41,923 nucleotides of DNA, from positions 105,235 through 147,157 of the forward strand of contig CAAAJI010000072.1 in NCBI GenBank assembly GCA_900642245.1, in the 5' to 3' direction. A model generated the notes under the pieces. That model had not been told where the DNA came from. It did no database searches and saw only the letters and a list, made by a program, of their open reading frames with translations. Origin of the DNA: Fragilaria radians (taxonomy: Eukaryota; Bacillariophyta; Fragilariophyceae; Fragilariales; Fragilariaceae). Within the stretch, counting starts at the first letter, position 1. Every line of letters starts with the position of its first letter. A program made the position numbers and the translations under genes. Of this stretch, positions 10,134-21,638 are shown piece by piece.

Positions 10134-11760
10134 TCACTGGCCATTGGCATCAGTGTGCTTAATACCTAGGGTATTAAATGAGTCCCAACGATTTTCAAGA
10201 TCAACACCGTATCGAATCCACTGCGTTACAATTTTCTTTTCTCCCTCATACACGGGACATCCGGAATGCTCCGTAAAACCCTTATCCATTTTTTTAGTCA
10301 CGGGGTCGATGTAGGAAAAGAAAATAGCATTTCCCGTCACTGGCTTGATGTGAACACCAGAATTCCGAAAATTAGTGGAACCACCCTCTGTGGGTAGCTT
10401 ACAATACATCACCATAGTTGCCATACGCGTTCCTGGTTTGTGAGATAGACCAGTGCAATCACCATCGCAATGCTAAACAAAGTCATGTTGATTTCAAACA
10501 AAATTAATAATGAGAGAATGGCAGTAATTAACATTGTAGTCAATATTTGGCACAACATGATTAGTTAAAGATATACGCTACATCCATGTGGCAGCAAATA
10601 AAATTGGACTTACCGGAGTGTAGCGATCAGGTTCTGTATCGTTACGTCCACGCCCAAAATATTGAATTGACATAAGATCTTCCTGTCCATGCTCTTTGAT
10701 GTCTAAATTCAATACATAGTTTGTGTAGTCGTAAACGCGACGACTCAATTTTGCGATGAGATCTCCCTCGGCCTCTTTCTCCCACTTTACAGCAATTCCT
10801 GCTTGCATCGCCTTACGACTCGCGCTGACGCGAGATCCTCCCTTACCGTCAGCTACAGTAGCCCGATGCAGCGTGACTGCTGCTTCTGTTTCCATGGCTA
10901 AACACTCATCTTCGTTGATAAAGTTTTCAATCACATGAATTTGTGACGAAGGACGATCGTGTTTGACGTGGACAACACGCGTGGCATCTGGCATGACCCA
11001 TTCATGAGAGGATACATCGGGGGAAGAATTGAGAGAATCGTCAACGCATGTGTAATTTTCTAATCGCTCAGCAATGCCCGTTCGAAGTCTTGCCTGGAAA
11101 GAAATTTCTTTACTGGAAAGAATCAGTTCCTCGACTAAACTCTCTTCAATGCAGGAGGTGAGAGAATCTAAGCTATTCAATACTGAATCGGTATCGGAAA
11201 ATGAATGCTGGCACAGTTGAATCGCTGAAGTGAGATTCGCCTTTGGAATCGTTGGCATGGAATCGGTAATGATAATTTCAAAATTTGGCTGCACCACAAT
11301 AACTATACAAATCATACCGATGCATATGAAAAAGGGAAAGTTTATGATGAGATTTAGTATGAAACTGCGATGCATGATACATTTAATCTCTCAATTTACC
11401 TTGAGGCTCTTGATTCGTAACAACAAAAGTTGCCGACCGACAAACTTGATCCTCGTTGTTACATGAGTTTGTGATTTTGGATGGAATTTCTCGCACTTCG
11501 AATTCATGACCAAAAAAAGTCTGAACATCCATATCCTTTCCAGGCAAAATGCCCTTTCCTTCCTCGGTAATTGGACTTCTGTCCTTTGTACTTGGATTAA
11601 TCCAGTACAGATCACATCCAACATTGGCTGCATTTACGACAATGATATTCAAGGATTGTGCTGATACAGAATGCACCATAATGCATGCCCATAGGATCAC
11701 TAAGAGATGGCTATGAGGTCTTTGAGATGTCATCATCAGTTTTGAGAACACCCTTATCAT
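10134..11760 (-). CDS. Prolyl 4-hydroxylase-like 2OG-Fe(II) dioxygenase with VHL-beta-like N-domain (copy 1)
   Basis: Three exons on the minus strand: 11760-11400, 11302-10614 and 10472-10134; GT-AG introns of 97 and 141 nt; total 462 residues. The N-terminus has a signal peptide ending near SVSA/QS (~35). Residues ~36-135 form a beta-rich domain (LYWINPST...GKGILPG...GHEFEVRE) resembling the VHL beta domain; this is inference from pattern. The C-terminal half is a P4H-type double-stranded beta helix: VIENFINEDEC entry, HCDGD iron ligands (His351, Asp353), GGSTNF, EHSGCPVYEGEK with distal His419 and 2OG-binding Lys429, then WIR. All catalytic residues are present, so activity is likely. The family hydroxylates prolines of secretory or cytosolic proteins; the signal peptide suggests ER/Golgi. 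A near-identical paralogue lies at 16861-18419. Confidence 0.88.
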
Positions 11761-13936
11761 TCCCCTTTTCGGAATGCAGAAGAAAAATGACTTGTCTCAT
11801 ATTTTTTTCTGCAACGGTTATTATAGGGAATTTTCCCTGACACAAGGAATTCGTATACTCGTCAAATCAAGCCTTCCACTTGACAAACCAACTTAACCTA
11901 TTCTTTTATTTAATAACTTATTGAAGGTTCCCAAAATTTCTAGGGAAAACTTTTCCTAAATTGGATGAGAGCAAAAATTTTGCAATCATACACACGTCTT
12001 GTAATTACAAAGTTTCATTTCATCAGGTACAGTCTCAAAAATACTACTATGTTACAGATAAATATTGACATTTTTACTGCATAATCATTGCAACCTGTAC
12101 CATGGAGATTAGGATTAGGTAATCGTAAAACAATTACCTAAAAGATAGTAAATATTTGATAAAAATTATGGGTCAAATATATGATTTCCCTTAATTCTGA
12201 AGCCTGTTAACTTGTTTAATTCAAATCTTTCTCTGACTTAAACCGCTAACTTGAGTTGGAATAAACGTAATTCTTAACATATAAAACAAAAATGGTTTAA
12301 TGGAGGTATTATGAATTGTTTTGAAGCAAGGAAACAACTAACTTTGAAAATTGGCAGTTATGCTTCTGTGCAGGTACTTTACTAACCTCACTTAGCTAGA
12401 AGTTTTAGCTATAAGATGGAAATAATATTTAGCTATCAAGTGGTGGCTGTAGATGTACGATTGATCTATGAAGTTTTGTTCGTTGATTGAAAAAGTCTTA
12501 AAATTCTGTCGGAATCTCAATTCTGTTTGTTAAAAAACACTTAGAAATCGAGTGTGAATACCATTATCACCAATTGTCGCACTCACCTTGTCTCTTTGAT
12601 TGCAATCAATCTGCTTTTGGGAAGTTGTTTACATACGCTAACGTATCATGCTTATCAAGAATAAATATCCTCAATTAGCCTTTCACTGCGCTTATGTGCA
12701 CAACATTTTCATGCATCGGGTTTCCATCTAACTCTATCCACAAAGAACGCCTTATTGTCTATTTGATATAATGGCTTAAACTTGCATGCTTTGTGCCTTG
12801 GTCTCGTATTCTATGCGTGTCCCCTGTATGGTGCATACAATTGGATGCTCACGCTTTATCTTTGTGGCATATCTTTGCTCAAATTGCAGATTTGATGAGC
12901 TACGCAGGATTCGAAATATAAAAGGCCTGCTGGTGTTATTTCTTGATCATCAAGTTCAAGGAACATCTATCCATCTACATGTCCTCTGCAATATTCTCTT
13001 CAGATTGACCGAATTGGATTCCCTGAAAGTGCAGTTACACTCATAATTGTTCTTCCTCTTCTGGCGGCAAATTAGTTAATCTAGTCAGATTCTTTCCTTG
13101 TTCTGATAATATTATACTGTTCCTTTCAATGTTTTACATCAATTTACTCTTTAAGCTGTTTCATTTCTTTCAAAAAAGTATGCTAGGAAGGTTTGACTCT
13201 GTTTTTTTTTTCGTGAACAAACCGTCCTTAGTCATTGCCTTATTTCTCCCATTTCTTTGCACATAAATTCTTTTTTTCTGTGCATCTTCACCTTGTAAAA
13301 GCATAAGTTTCACGAATTCTGATCCTGATAGTACTCACCTTGTGACTTGATCAAATTACACAGGTAATCGGGAAAGTCTGACGCCTACAACGTAACTCTC
13401 ACCCAAAAATTTAAACCCTTAGAGGATGTCATTTCTAGATAGATTTTATCTAAAAATGCGTGTCTAGTTAAACTTAACGTAAGAGAACATTGACGCTTCG
13501 TTGCCCATTGCGTTGTGAAAGTGCACATGCTTGATGGAACGTGGAGATTCATAATCCATTTGCTTTCATGTGTATTCTGTGTTTGAAACTGCAACGAATG
13601 TATTTTCGTCTGACCGGGACTAGGTAACCTGGAAATACCATAGTTACTATTCATTTTTTCACCCAAGTAATCGGAGTATTCCGCAGGTGGAGATTCAATT
13701 CTGCGAGCTGTAAAGTCTACGATCAAACAACATGTGCTACGTGATCTTGTGATGCGATGATTCACATCCTTAAAAGAGGTTAGGAAGGAAAATCTCAATT
13801 TCTACTTCTTTAGTGTAGGGAATTATTGAAACAGAATTCAAATTATTGAAAGCCTCTGCATTATTCGAAATCCATGTGAAAGTTTGATGTGACAAAAGGT
13901 AATAAACCTGCGAACATCCGAGAAACAACCGATCTC
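11761..13936. other. Intergenic between divergent genes
   Basis: About 2.2 kb between the starts of prolyl hydroxylase copy 1 (minus) and the RING gene (plus). A 137-codon frame at 13385-13798 (-) lacks an ATG at its open end and shows no domain; an 86-codon frame at 12786-13046 (+) is likewise unsupported. The rest is AT-rich with pyrimidine tracts (for example near 13201). Presumably it holds both promoters. Confidence 0.4.
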
Positions 13937-15080
13937 ATGACGACAAACGCAAAAATGGAGAACCAATCAACAAGCCACATTGTCATGGCAGTTTGGATCC
14001 TCCTCGGATTACTCTTTCTAATTGTTCCGTGTCTCTCAAATCGTTACCGCCGTGAGCTTTGGTGGAAGCGAATAAGGACATTTTCCTGGAATGTACAAAT
14101 AGAACCAGAACCAGAACCCTTTAGGAGGGGTGTGGCAAGGAATCATTCCGATATAGAAGCGTAAGTGGACATGCTACTTGCCTCTTGTTTCAATTGAATA
14201 TACCTTGAATCTTACGAAGTTATATTAAACATAATAAATTGCGTCTCTCATTCACTTCATGATCTATTGCCATTCAAGCGAAGAGGAGCAACTACGTCAT
14301 ATCCTCTTACTAGAGCGTATAGCTCCCTTTACATCAGTAAGTCCTCAGCTTCTCTATCTTTTTCGTACGCCTCTAATGCTTCAGTTTTCCATTTATTCTC
14401 AGGTGATCACACAAGCACAAATTCCAGTTGTTTCCTTGCAGACTGAAAATCCAAAAGATGTCATGAATAAAGACCCTGTCCTCGGCCCAGAAAATTCATC
14501 CAAGTGTCCATCTACCTTGAAGAATGATGAAAATGATCAAGGTAAAAAGAAGGAAACGAACCTTCAGTCAGTAAACACTTCCCTCGACATTGAAATGGGA
14601 ATGTCAAATGAGCCTGAGGTGTTGAATGAATCCCTTCTTGTAAGTGAAGATCATTCACTCCAGAAAGCTGAAGAATTGAGAGAATATGATGATTTGATTT
14701 GCATCCCCATACCTGGACATTCTTTTGCAACGAACTCCAAGACTAGGCTTGCTTCAAGCGAATGCCCGATTTGCCTCTGTAGCTATGCAATTGGAGATAG
14801 AATTACATGGTCCGCGACAGAATCTGATCCTCATGTCTTTCACGAAGAGTGCATACTAAAGTATCTCATATCTGTTGGTTCCAAAGTTGTTCGTCCTAGA
14901 GATACACTTACAAGTGAATCAAATCGTAATCGACCAACTGTTACATTGGATTACGATATGTTATGCCCTTGTTGTCGTCAACCATTCATTTCATCAAGTT
15001 CTTCTATTATCATGGCATCAAACGATAAGCAAGAAATCTCAAATGAATCGGAAAACACTCAGAATACTAGTCATGACTAA
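13937..15080 (+). CDS. Membrane-anchored RING-type (ATL-like) E3 ligase candidate
   Basis: Three exons: 13937-14160, 14279-14336 and 14403-15080, with GT-AG introns of 118 and 66 nt; 319 residues. The ATG at 13937 (MTTNAKMENQ) is chosen because the open frame further upstream has no ATG. One transmembrane segment lies at about residues 14-32, followed by basic residues (RYRRELWWKR), so the C-terminal part is probably cytosolic. The RING has C215PIC218, then DPHVFHEEC (His238, His241, Cys244) and C282PCC285R. The third zinc ligand, normally Cys two residues before the His, is Asp236, and the span between Cys244 and Cys282 is long. The second intron is 66 nt with no in-frame stop, so retention would add 22 residues. 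ATL-like proteins act as ubiquitin ligases on endomembranes; the target is unknown. Confidence 0.75.
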
Positions 15081-16860
15081 GAAATTGGACTATACATGGG
15101 ATACGTTTCAACGTTACGGAATAAGTTAGATTAATCAAGTGATGTGATTCAGCTACTAGATGTAGTAACATGTGTCGTAGCATAATTTTCTAGAGCCGTC
15201 CAATGCTCTGAGTTCATTCTTTCAGCAGGGTTAAATATTTCAGCTATGTTTAGCATGTGTTGTAGAATGAATTTATAGATATATCTAATCCTTTGAACAT
15301 GCCATTCATTCAGCAGGGTTAATAAAATATGACGTTACAAGATTCTATTCATATCAAATATTAACTACAGCAGGTAGCTGGCAACAGATTTCAGCAAAGA
15401 CTAAACCAATTTTAGAATCATTGCACAAACAGTGATGAAAAGATACAAAAACAAAAAATTGCAAAAGTCTAACATCATCATTTTCTGTTTTTTCCATAAC
15501 AGTAGTGATTATTGCTCTTTGACACTAAATGCATCAACAAAAACATGAGTGTTTGGCAATAAATAATGTTTGTAATTCATAAAACTGGAACATGATGAGA
15601 TGCAATGCTTGAATGTCAGGGAGAAAAACGAGTAGATTGTGTGGATGACTTACATTATACAGTGCCTAAGCAACCAATCACCATGTCCAAGTTTGATGAT
15701 CAGTGGTAAGTTGAAAAGCCCTCTAGGGGATACGCACCCAAACTCCAGACGACAGGAAGTGTAACACTAAGACTACATCTCAATAGCCTAATACGGCTTG
15801 GGCTGGTTATTCTTAAACAAAGTTAGTGCGAATGAATTAATCATCTACTTTCTGTGTTTATCAGTTTTTTGGCATTTACATAGTTAAAGATGAGTGATTA
15901 CTTCTCGCATTAAAGCTGAGGTTGTTGCCGTATTGGAGGTTGCAGAGGAAACTAAGTTTGTCTTTTATTTGCTGAAGGATACTAGTGTTGAAGTCAAGCT
16001 CAGAATGATAACATCGGTTTGTTTTATGTCTGAAAGCGCATTGACTGGTGTACGGATTTCATTCATACTTTGAGCACAAATTTGACTTATTTCTTAATCC
16101 AGCGTTTCATTTAAAAAATACAAATCATAATTCCAAGTCATTTAAAAATCGACCATTCATCAATCAAACCATGAGTCTTGCAATAGTTTGAGGTATATAT
16201 TTGGAGACATGGGTATACTTTCTAGAAGTATTAGTCGAGATTACTAGTAAACTGTTGAATTATTTTTAGACGGATTGTTCCTCATAACCAAATTACTCTT
16301 CTTAGATAAAACTTAATTTGATACCTTGAGCACATCAATTCTTTCAGGTGCCATTTATTGATTTTTCAAATTTTCCTTCCATACTCAATTCACAACGAAT
16401 GGCAGCAACACTATCGTATCTATATCTTGCTGGCAGTTCATTGCTTTGCCTCTCCCATTATTTATCATACCTTATTATCGCAGAAACGGCTCATAGCTTT
16501 AGTTCGGTTTGCTAAGCTTGAGCGTACAGGTATGGAGATTGTTCTGGTTCAATTATCATGAATGGTCAAAGAAGTTACACTTTAACTTCATGCCAAATAT
16601 TAATGAATGAGGAAGAGTTAAACATACAAAAGAAATGTTGTACCTCTTTCATGAATGAAAAAGCAATTCATCTCAGGGAAAGGGTGACTACGAGATAGGG
16701 GACTGATACCGAATCTATCATTTGCTAAACTTAGATCTTAAAACGTGATGTATTTGACGATGACTCAAGATCTGAAGCTGAAGCTGCACATAGCTTACAC
16801 TATACTGTTGTAACGGGATATTGCTCGATTGAAATCGATAACTAATAACAAGGGCGAAGA
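15081..16860. other. Intergenic, no gene seen
   Basis: About 1.8 kb between the 3' end of the RING gene and the 3' end of prolyl hydroxylase copy 2. AT-rich and without a credible open frame; a 67-codon frame at 16358-16561 (+) has no recognisable content. AGCAGGGTTAAATAT and AGCAGGGTTAATAAAATA (about 15224 and 15313) are a small direct repeat. Related CAGCAGG words recur nearby. Confidence 0.45.
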
Positions 16861-18419
16861 TTACTGCTCATCTGCTAAGGATCGCTTGATACCTAGGGTA
16901 TTAAATGAGTCCCAAGGATTTTCAAGATCAACACCATATCGAATCCACTGCGTTACAATTTTCTTTTCTCCCTCATACACGGGACATCCGGAATGCTCCG
17001 TAAAACCCTTATCCATTACTTTGGTTGTAGGGTTGATATAGGAAAAGAAAATAGCATTTCCCTTCACTGGTTTGATGTGAACACCAGAATTCCGAAAATT
17101 AGTGGAGCCACCCTCTGAGGGCAGCGTACAATACATCACCATAGTTGCCATACGTGTCCCGGTTTTATGGGGCAAACCTGAGCAATCACCATCGCAATGC
17201 TAAACAGCAACGGATATAAATCAGAAGCATAACATGATTAGATAAGGATATATGCTACATTCGTGTGGCAGCATGTAAAATTGGACTTACCGGAGTGTAG
17301 CGATCAGGTTCTGTATCGTTGCGTCCACGACCAAAATACTGAATCGACATGAGATTTTCTTGTCCATGCTCTTTGATATCTAAATTCAATACATTGTTTG
17401 TGTAATCGTAAACACGACGACTCAATTTCGCGATGAGATCTCCCTCGGCCTCCTTATCCCACTTTACAGTGATCCCTGCTTGCATCGCCTTACGATTTAC
17501 ACTGACGCGAGCACCTCCCTTTCCATCTGCAACGGAAGCACGATGCAGCGTGACTGCTGCTTCTGTTTCCATGGCTAAACACTCATCTTCGTTGATGAAG
17601 TTTTCAATCACATGAATTTGTGACGAAGGACGATCGTGTTTGACGTGTACGACACGCGTGGCATCTGGCATGACCCATTCATGAGAGGATAGATCGGGTG
17701 AAGAATTGAGAGAATCGTCAACGCATGTGTAATTTTCTAATCGTTCAGCAATGCCTGTTCGGAGTTTAGACTGGAAAGAGACTTCTTGATTGGCAAGAAT
17801 CAATTCCTCGACGAAACTCTCTTCAATGCAAGAGGTGAGAGAATCTAAGCTAGTCAATACTGAATCGGTATCGGAAAATGAATGCTGGCACAGTTGAATC
17901 GCTGAAGTGAGATTCGCCTTTGGAATCGTTGGCAAGGAATCGGTGATGATAATTTCAAAATTCGGCTGCACCACAATAACTATACAAATCATACCGATGC
18001 ATATGAAAAAGGGAAAGTTTATGATGAGATTTAGTATGAAACTGCGATGCATGATACATTTAATCTCTCAATTTACCTTGAGGCTCTTGATTCGTAACAA
18101 CAAAAGTTGCCGACCGACAAACTTGATCCTCGTTGTTACATGAGTTTGTGATTTTAGATGGAATTTCTCGCACTTCAAATTCATGACCAACATAAGTTCG
18201 AACATTCATATTCTTTCCTAGCAAAATGCCCTTCCCTTCCACCGTAATTGGACTTCTCTCCTTTGTACTTGGATTAATCCAGTACAGATCACATCCAACA
18301 TTGGCTGAATTGAAAACATCAATATTCAAGGATTGTGCTGAGATCATAGACGCACTTAAGCCTAATATGGTCAAGACGAATGGAATCCAAAAGGATCGCA
18401 GTGGCTTCATATTCATCAA
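16861..18419 (-). CDS. Prolyl 4-hydroxylase-like 2OG-Fe(II) dioxygenase with VHL-beta-like N-domain (copy 2)
   Basis: Three exons on the minus strand: 18419-18077, 17979-17291 and 17199-16861; GT-AG introns of 97 and 91 nt; 456 residues. It has the same architecture and intron positions as the copy at 10134-11760: signal peptide (MKPLRSFWIPFVLTILG..., cleavage near SAQS), VHL-beta-like domain (LYWINPST, GHEFEVRE), then the P4H domain with His345-x-Asp347, distal His413 and Lys423. Over the roughly 230 residues encoded by exon 2, I count 18 differences from copy 1. The signal peptides and the last ten residues differ most. Intron 1 is identical in both copies, while intron 2 is about 50 nt shorter here. 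Both copies keep all catalytic residues, so both are probably functional; divergence in substrate or expression is inference. Confidence 0.88.
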
Positions 18420-19823
18420 TTCTTTATTCCTCGATAAAAATGACTGTGTGGAAAAGATTGCTTCGACTAAATTGATCTACTGGACACAGCATTGTCTGAA
18501 TCCGTGACTAAAACGTTACTGGAACTTCGCGAATAATTCGATTAAAGCAGATAACCTTTTCCTTGTAGGGTTCGCTCATCTTAAGAAATTAACGACATTA
18601 TCCTTTCGCGAAGATGCTGTTATTTCCCTCTCTAGGCATACATTTGATTATAACTTGCATCAAGCAATACTTTTGAAAGAAATTTGAATAGTGATTTTAC
18701 TCATAACAGATGAATACTCTACATCAGGTTCAAGACAGCTTGCTGCCCAAAAAATAACTCCAAAATTTCTCAACTAAGAGACATTTAAATTGAACAATTT
18801 TCGCGTGCCTTGTATCACTATTACAGGGACAATATATATATAAATACTAAGAACATGAGACAAAAAATGCATATGCGGTTAGTCATGGAAAACATCTTTT
18901 ATCGTGGTGAGAGAAAGAGATGTTTCATTGTCCAGCGGAAAAAGATTTCGTCATTACTAGTTAGGCTGATTATATTCAATGATGTTTACCTTGACTAATA
19001 TCTATTTTCCTGTATGCGTCTCCTCCAATTGAATCGATTGACTATATTTTGCAGACTTTTCACAATCAGTATTGCACTCTGCTGTATGCAAATCATTACT
19101 ATTCCAAGTAGCAATTTATTTCTTTTCCTATGGCATGCAAGGAACAAGTTACGAAGGACAATGAGAAGGCGAATTTTCTTTCGGGAGAAATTATGATCAA
19201 AGGGATTTATCTTTATGCCACTACTGAGTTAATTTCTCTTGGGTATCAAGTGCACATGTTTGAAATGAACCTTAAACAATTTTATGTTAAAAAACTGTTT
19301 ACACCTGGTGGTTGAAGTTACAAAACATGGTATTGATTTTAAGCTTTTATTTAAATTTACATTATTCAATCCGCTGTTTCAGGGTGCACCATAAATAATG
19401 TCCATGATATTTAGAAAGCTATGGGCTTTTTTTCATGGCATTTGCTAGGAAATATGGAAGGCAGAGTAATTCCCCTTTAACCACCTTTATCTTTTCTAGT
19501 CCATTCTGATAATATACAGTAGAATAAAACGGTCGAAATTTGAAGATAGGATCGCTATGAACACATGTGAATCTCAAAGGAATGGAATCATCAATCAATT
19601 CGATGCTGATTCAAAAAGTACAATAGAGTTCAATACCTGGAATGAACAATGGTTGTTATAGAAGGGTGGCATTAATCAATCTTCAGATATACTATGTTCT
19701 AAGTTGATAAATCTTTTACTTGCCTTTATTGTATGCTAGATCTCGGGTCATTATGTTGATGACTACTCAAGACATTTGGATAAACAAAAAGAATCATAAA
19801 GATGGGGACATTGTACAACATTG
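18420..19823. other. Intergenic, no gene seen
   Basis: About 1.4 kb between the start of prolyl hydroxylase copy 2 and the stop of the PheRS gene, both on the minus strand. Several 60-codon frames (18810-19315, +) overlap one another and have no protein-like features. It should contain the copy 2 promoter at its low-coordinate end. Confidence 0.45.
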
Positions 19824-21122
19824 TTATCGTAATTCGGCTCCCAACTTTTCAATGACGGCTTCACGTACTTTCCATTGTAGATCGTCAATCTCTTCGTTGG
19901 TCAGTGACCGATCCATCGATCTATAGGTGATTCGAAAACAGTTGCTTAGTTGTTGAGTCTTTGGATGAGTGAATTCATCCATCAACTGTATCTTTTCTAC
20001 CAAATCACCAGCAATACCTCGGACCAATTCATTCAAATCGTTTGGGTGGAATTCCGGGGGGACCCAAAATGTGATATCCTTGAAACATGGAGGGTACTTG
20101 GAATAGGGAATAAATTTGACAATCTTTCCAGGGAGAAATTGTTTGGAAAAGCGCTCATCCTTTGACCAAAAGAGACGAATATCCGGAATATCAAACAAGA
20201 CCATAGCAAGCCTTTCCAGACCTAACCCGAATGCCCATCCAACGTCCTTTTCGCTACGCCCAGCATTACGAAGAATACCTGGTTGAATGATACCACATCC
20301 CAGTACTTCTAACCATTCACCCTGAAAGTGAATTTCGAGTTCATAGGATGGCTCTGTGAAAGGGAAATAGGCAGGAACCCATCTCATCTCCACATCTCCG
20401 AATAATGTCCTCGCCATACCTTCTAATCCAATCTTTAAGTCATCCTCTACTACTTTGACATCATCTATTGAGGAAAACACTTTAACTCCCTCCATTTGAT
20501 GAAAGATGGGATAGTGCGACTTATCGATTTCATCACGTCGATATACATCTCCTGTAACAAGGAATTTATCGTAGCAATATGGTTTCGATAGCAATTCTAC
20601 TTGATGTGCACTAGTATGAGTACGTAAGACTGTATCGTTGCGCAGATAATATGTATCTGATCGACTTCGACTCACATGATCCGATGGAATGAGAAGAGAA
20701 TCAAAGTTTGCAGTCGTCGAAACGATGGGACTTAGTGAGTCCACACAAGTAAACCCAGCTCCAGAAGGATTCCCTTGATTCTCTTTTTCGTTCCAATAAT
20801 TTTCAATAATATTCTTGATAATACCCAATGGATGTCTATTATTGTGATGAAGATTTGTTCCAATGCGTGAAGCAATATTCAATGGTGTATTGCATTCTAG
20901 ATGATTCAGATCGTAATTTCCCAACGTGCCCTTTACTGAAGTTGCCGATTCTGGTGTTGGAGTTGTTAGGTACCTAATAGAAACGGTACGAAGGAAGAAA
21001 CAATTCGTGTTGTGTACTTTCCGCAACATGAAGATGGCAGATCTTCCCATCACCTGTGTCGTCATGAGGAAACCGTCTGTAATTCGTCGTCGTATCGTAC
21101 TGTTGCGGCAGAATAAATTCAT
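19824..21122 (-). CDS. FARS2: Phenylalanyl-tRNA synthetase, mitochondrial/organellar monomeric type
   Basis: Single-exon protein of 432 residues. It charges tRNA-Phe in an organelle. The N-terminal ~55 residues are rich in Arg, Ser and Thr with few acids (RNSTIRRRITDGF...RTVSIRYLTTPTP), as expected for a targeting presequence. The class II catalytic core follows: NYDLNHLECNTPLNIASRIG, the TSAHQVELL stretch, GDVYRRDEIDKSHYPIFHQMEGV (motif 2 area) and AFGLGLERLAMVLFDIPDIR (motif 3). The last ~95 residues are the anticodon-binding FDX-ACB domain (KYPPCFKDITFWVP ... FRITYRSMDRSLTNEEID). Length and the alpha-core plus FDX-ACB layout match the monomeric organellar enzyme rather than the cytosolic heterotetramer. 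Mitochondrial versus dual mitochondrial/plastid targeting cannot be told from the sequence. The start is the first Met; internal Met residues at ~20 and 25 are alternatives. Confidence 0.95.
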   Translation of the reverse strand: MNLFCRNSTIRRRITDGFLMTTQVMGRSAIFMLRKVHNTNCFFLRTVSIRYLTTPTPESATSVKGTLGNYDLNHLECNTPLNIASRIGTNLHHNNRHPLGIIKNIIENYWNEKENQGNPSGAGFTCVDSLSPIVSTTANFDSLLIPSDHVSRSRSDTYYLRNDTVLRTHTSAHQVELLSKPYCYDKFLVTGDVYRRDEIDKSHYPIFHQMEGVKVFSSIDDVKVVEDDLKIGLEGMARTLFGDVEMRWVPAYFPFTEPSYELEIHFQGEWLEVLGCGIIQPGILRNAGRSEKDVGWAFGLGLERLAMVLFDIPDIRLFWSKDERFSKQFLPGKIVKFIPYSKYPPCFKDITFWVPPEFHPNDLNELVRGIAGDLVEKIQLMDEFTHPKTQQLSNCFRITYRSMDRSLTNEEIDDLQWKVREAVIEKLGAELR

Positions 21123-21638
21123 AAAAACACCATCCTTAGTTGTTTTTTGCCAAAAAAAAATTGTCTTCAGGAATCGTCACTCCTCGAAAGATATTGAAAT
21201 TTAGTAGACAGTGTTATTAATTATTGCTAGATCGAATTTGGAAAAACGTACTAGACTTGAGTAATCTGTTTATTTACATACCGATTGTAGTTGTACCTTC
21301 TGTTTTGCCAGATTGAATCGTTGCATGTCAGAAACGGATCAAATCCGTGTTTTGTACTTTTTTGTAGATACGTTTAAAGGGCATCTACTAAATAATAAAA
21401 TCCATCTTGTGACATTTGGGTTCCGATTCCTCTCTGGGACGTTTTCGTGATTGGATCGGGATTACAAAAATTGCAGTTACAAATCCTTCCGTCGATGTTT
21501 TTGGTTGGTTTCGTTTACCTATTACCCTTAATTAATCTACCTTACACCCACTTATCTGTTTCTCCCCCTTTCCGGTGATTCTAATTTTTTCTCCTTCTAA
21601 GAATCATTATTTTTCCAAAGCCATCGGATTTCTTCTTC
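21123..21638. promoter_or_regulatory. Divergent promoter region, PheRS / GH81
   Basis: About 516 bp separate the divergent starts of the PheRS (minus) and GH81 (plus) genes. The GH81 side ends in a pyrimidine-rich leader (roughly 21545-21620, runs of C and T such as TTTCTCCCCCTTTCC), a common look for a transcription start or leader. No TATA box or other named element is assigned. Confidence 0.45.

Noticed and set aside
10578..11375. Separate short P4H protein starting MHRSFILN inside intron 1
   Set aside because: That stretch is the intron; splicing at CAAG|GTAAAT and TATAG|TTATTG joins exon 1 and exon 2 in frame in both copies, giving a signal peptide and full domain.
13385..13798. 137-codon minus-strand frame
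   Set aside because: No ATG until the middle of the frame, no recognisable motif and no convincing splice partner; kept only as a possible exon.
11761..13936. Possible tRNA or snRNA genes in the intergenic stretches
   Set aside because: I saw no tRNA B-box-like GGTTCGANNCC with a matching A box or acceptor stem here or in other gaps by eye; a tRNAscan-SE/Infernal run would decide.
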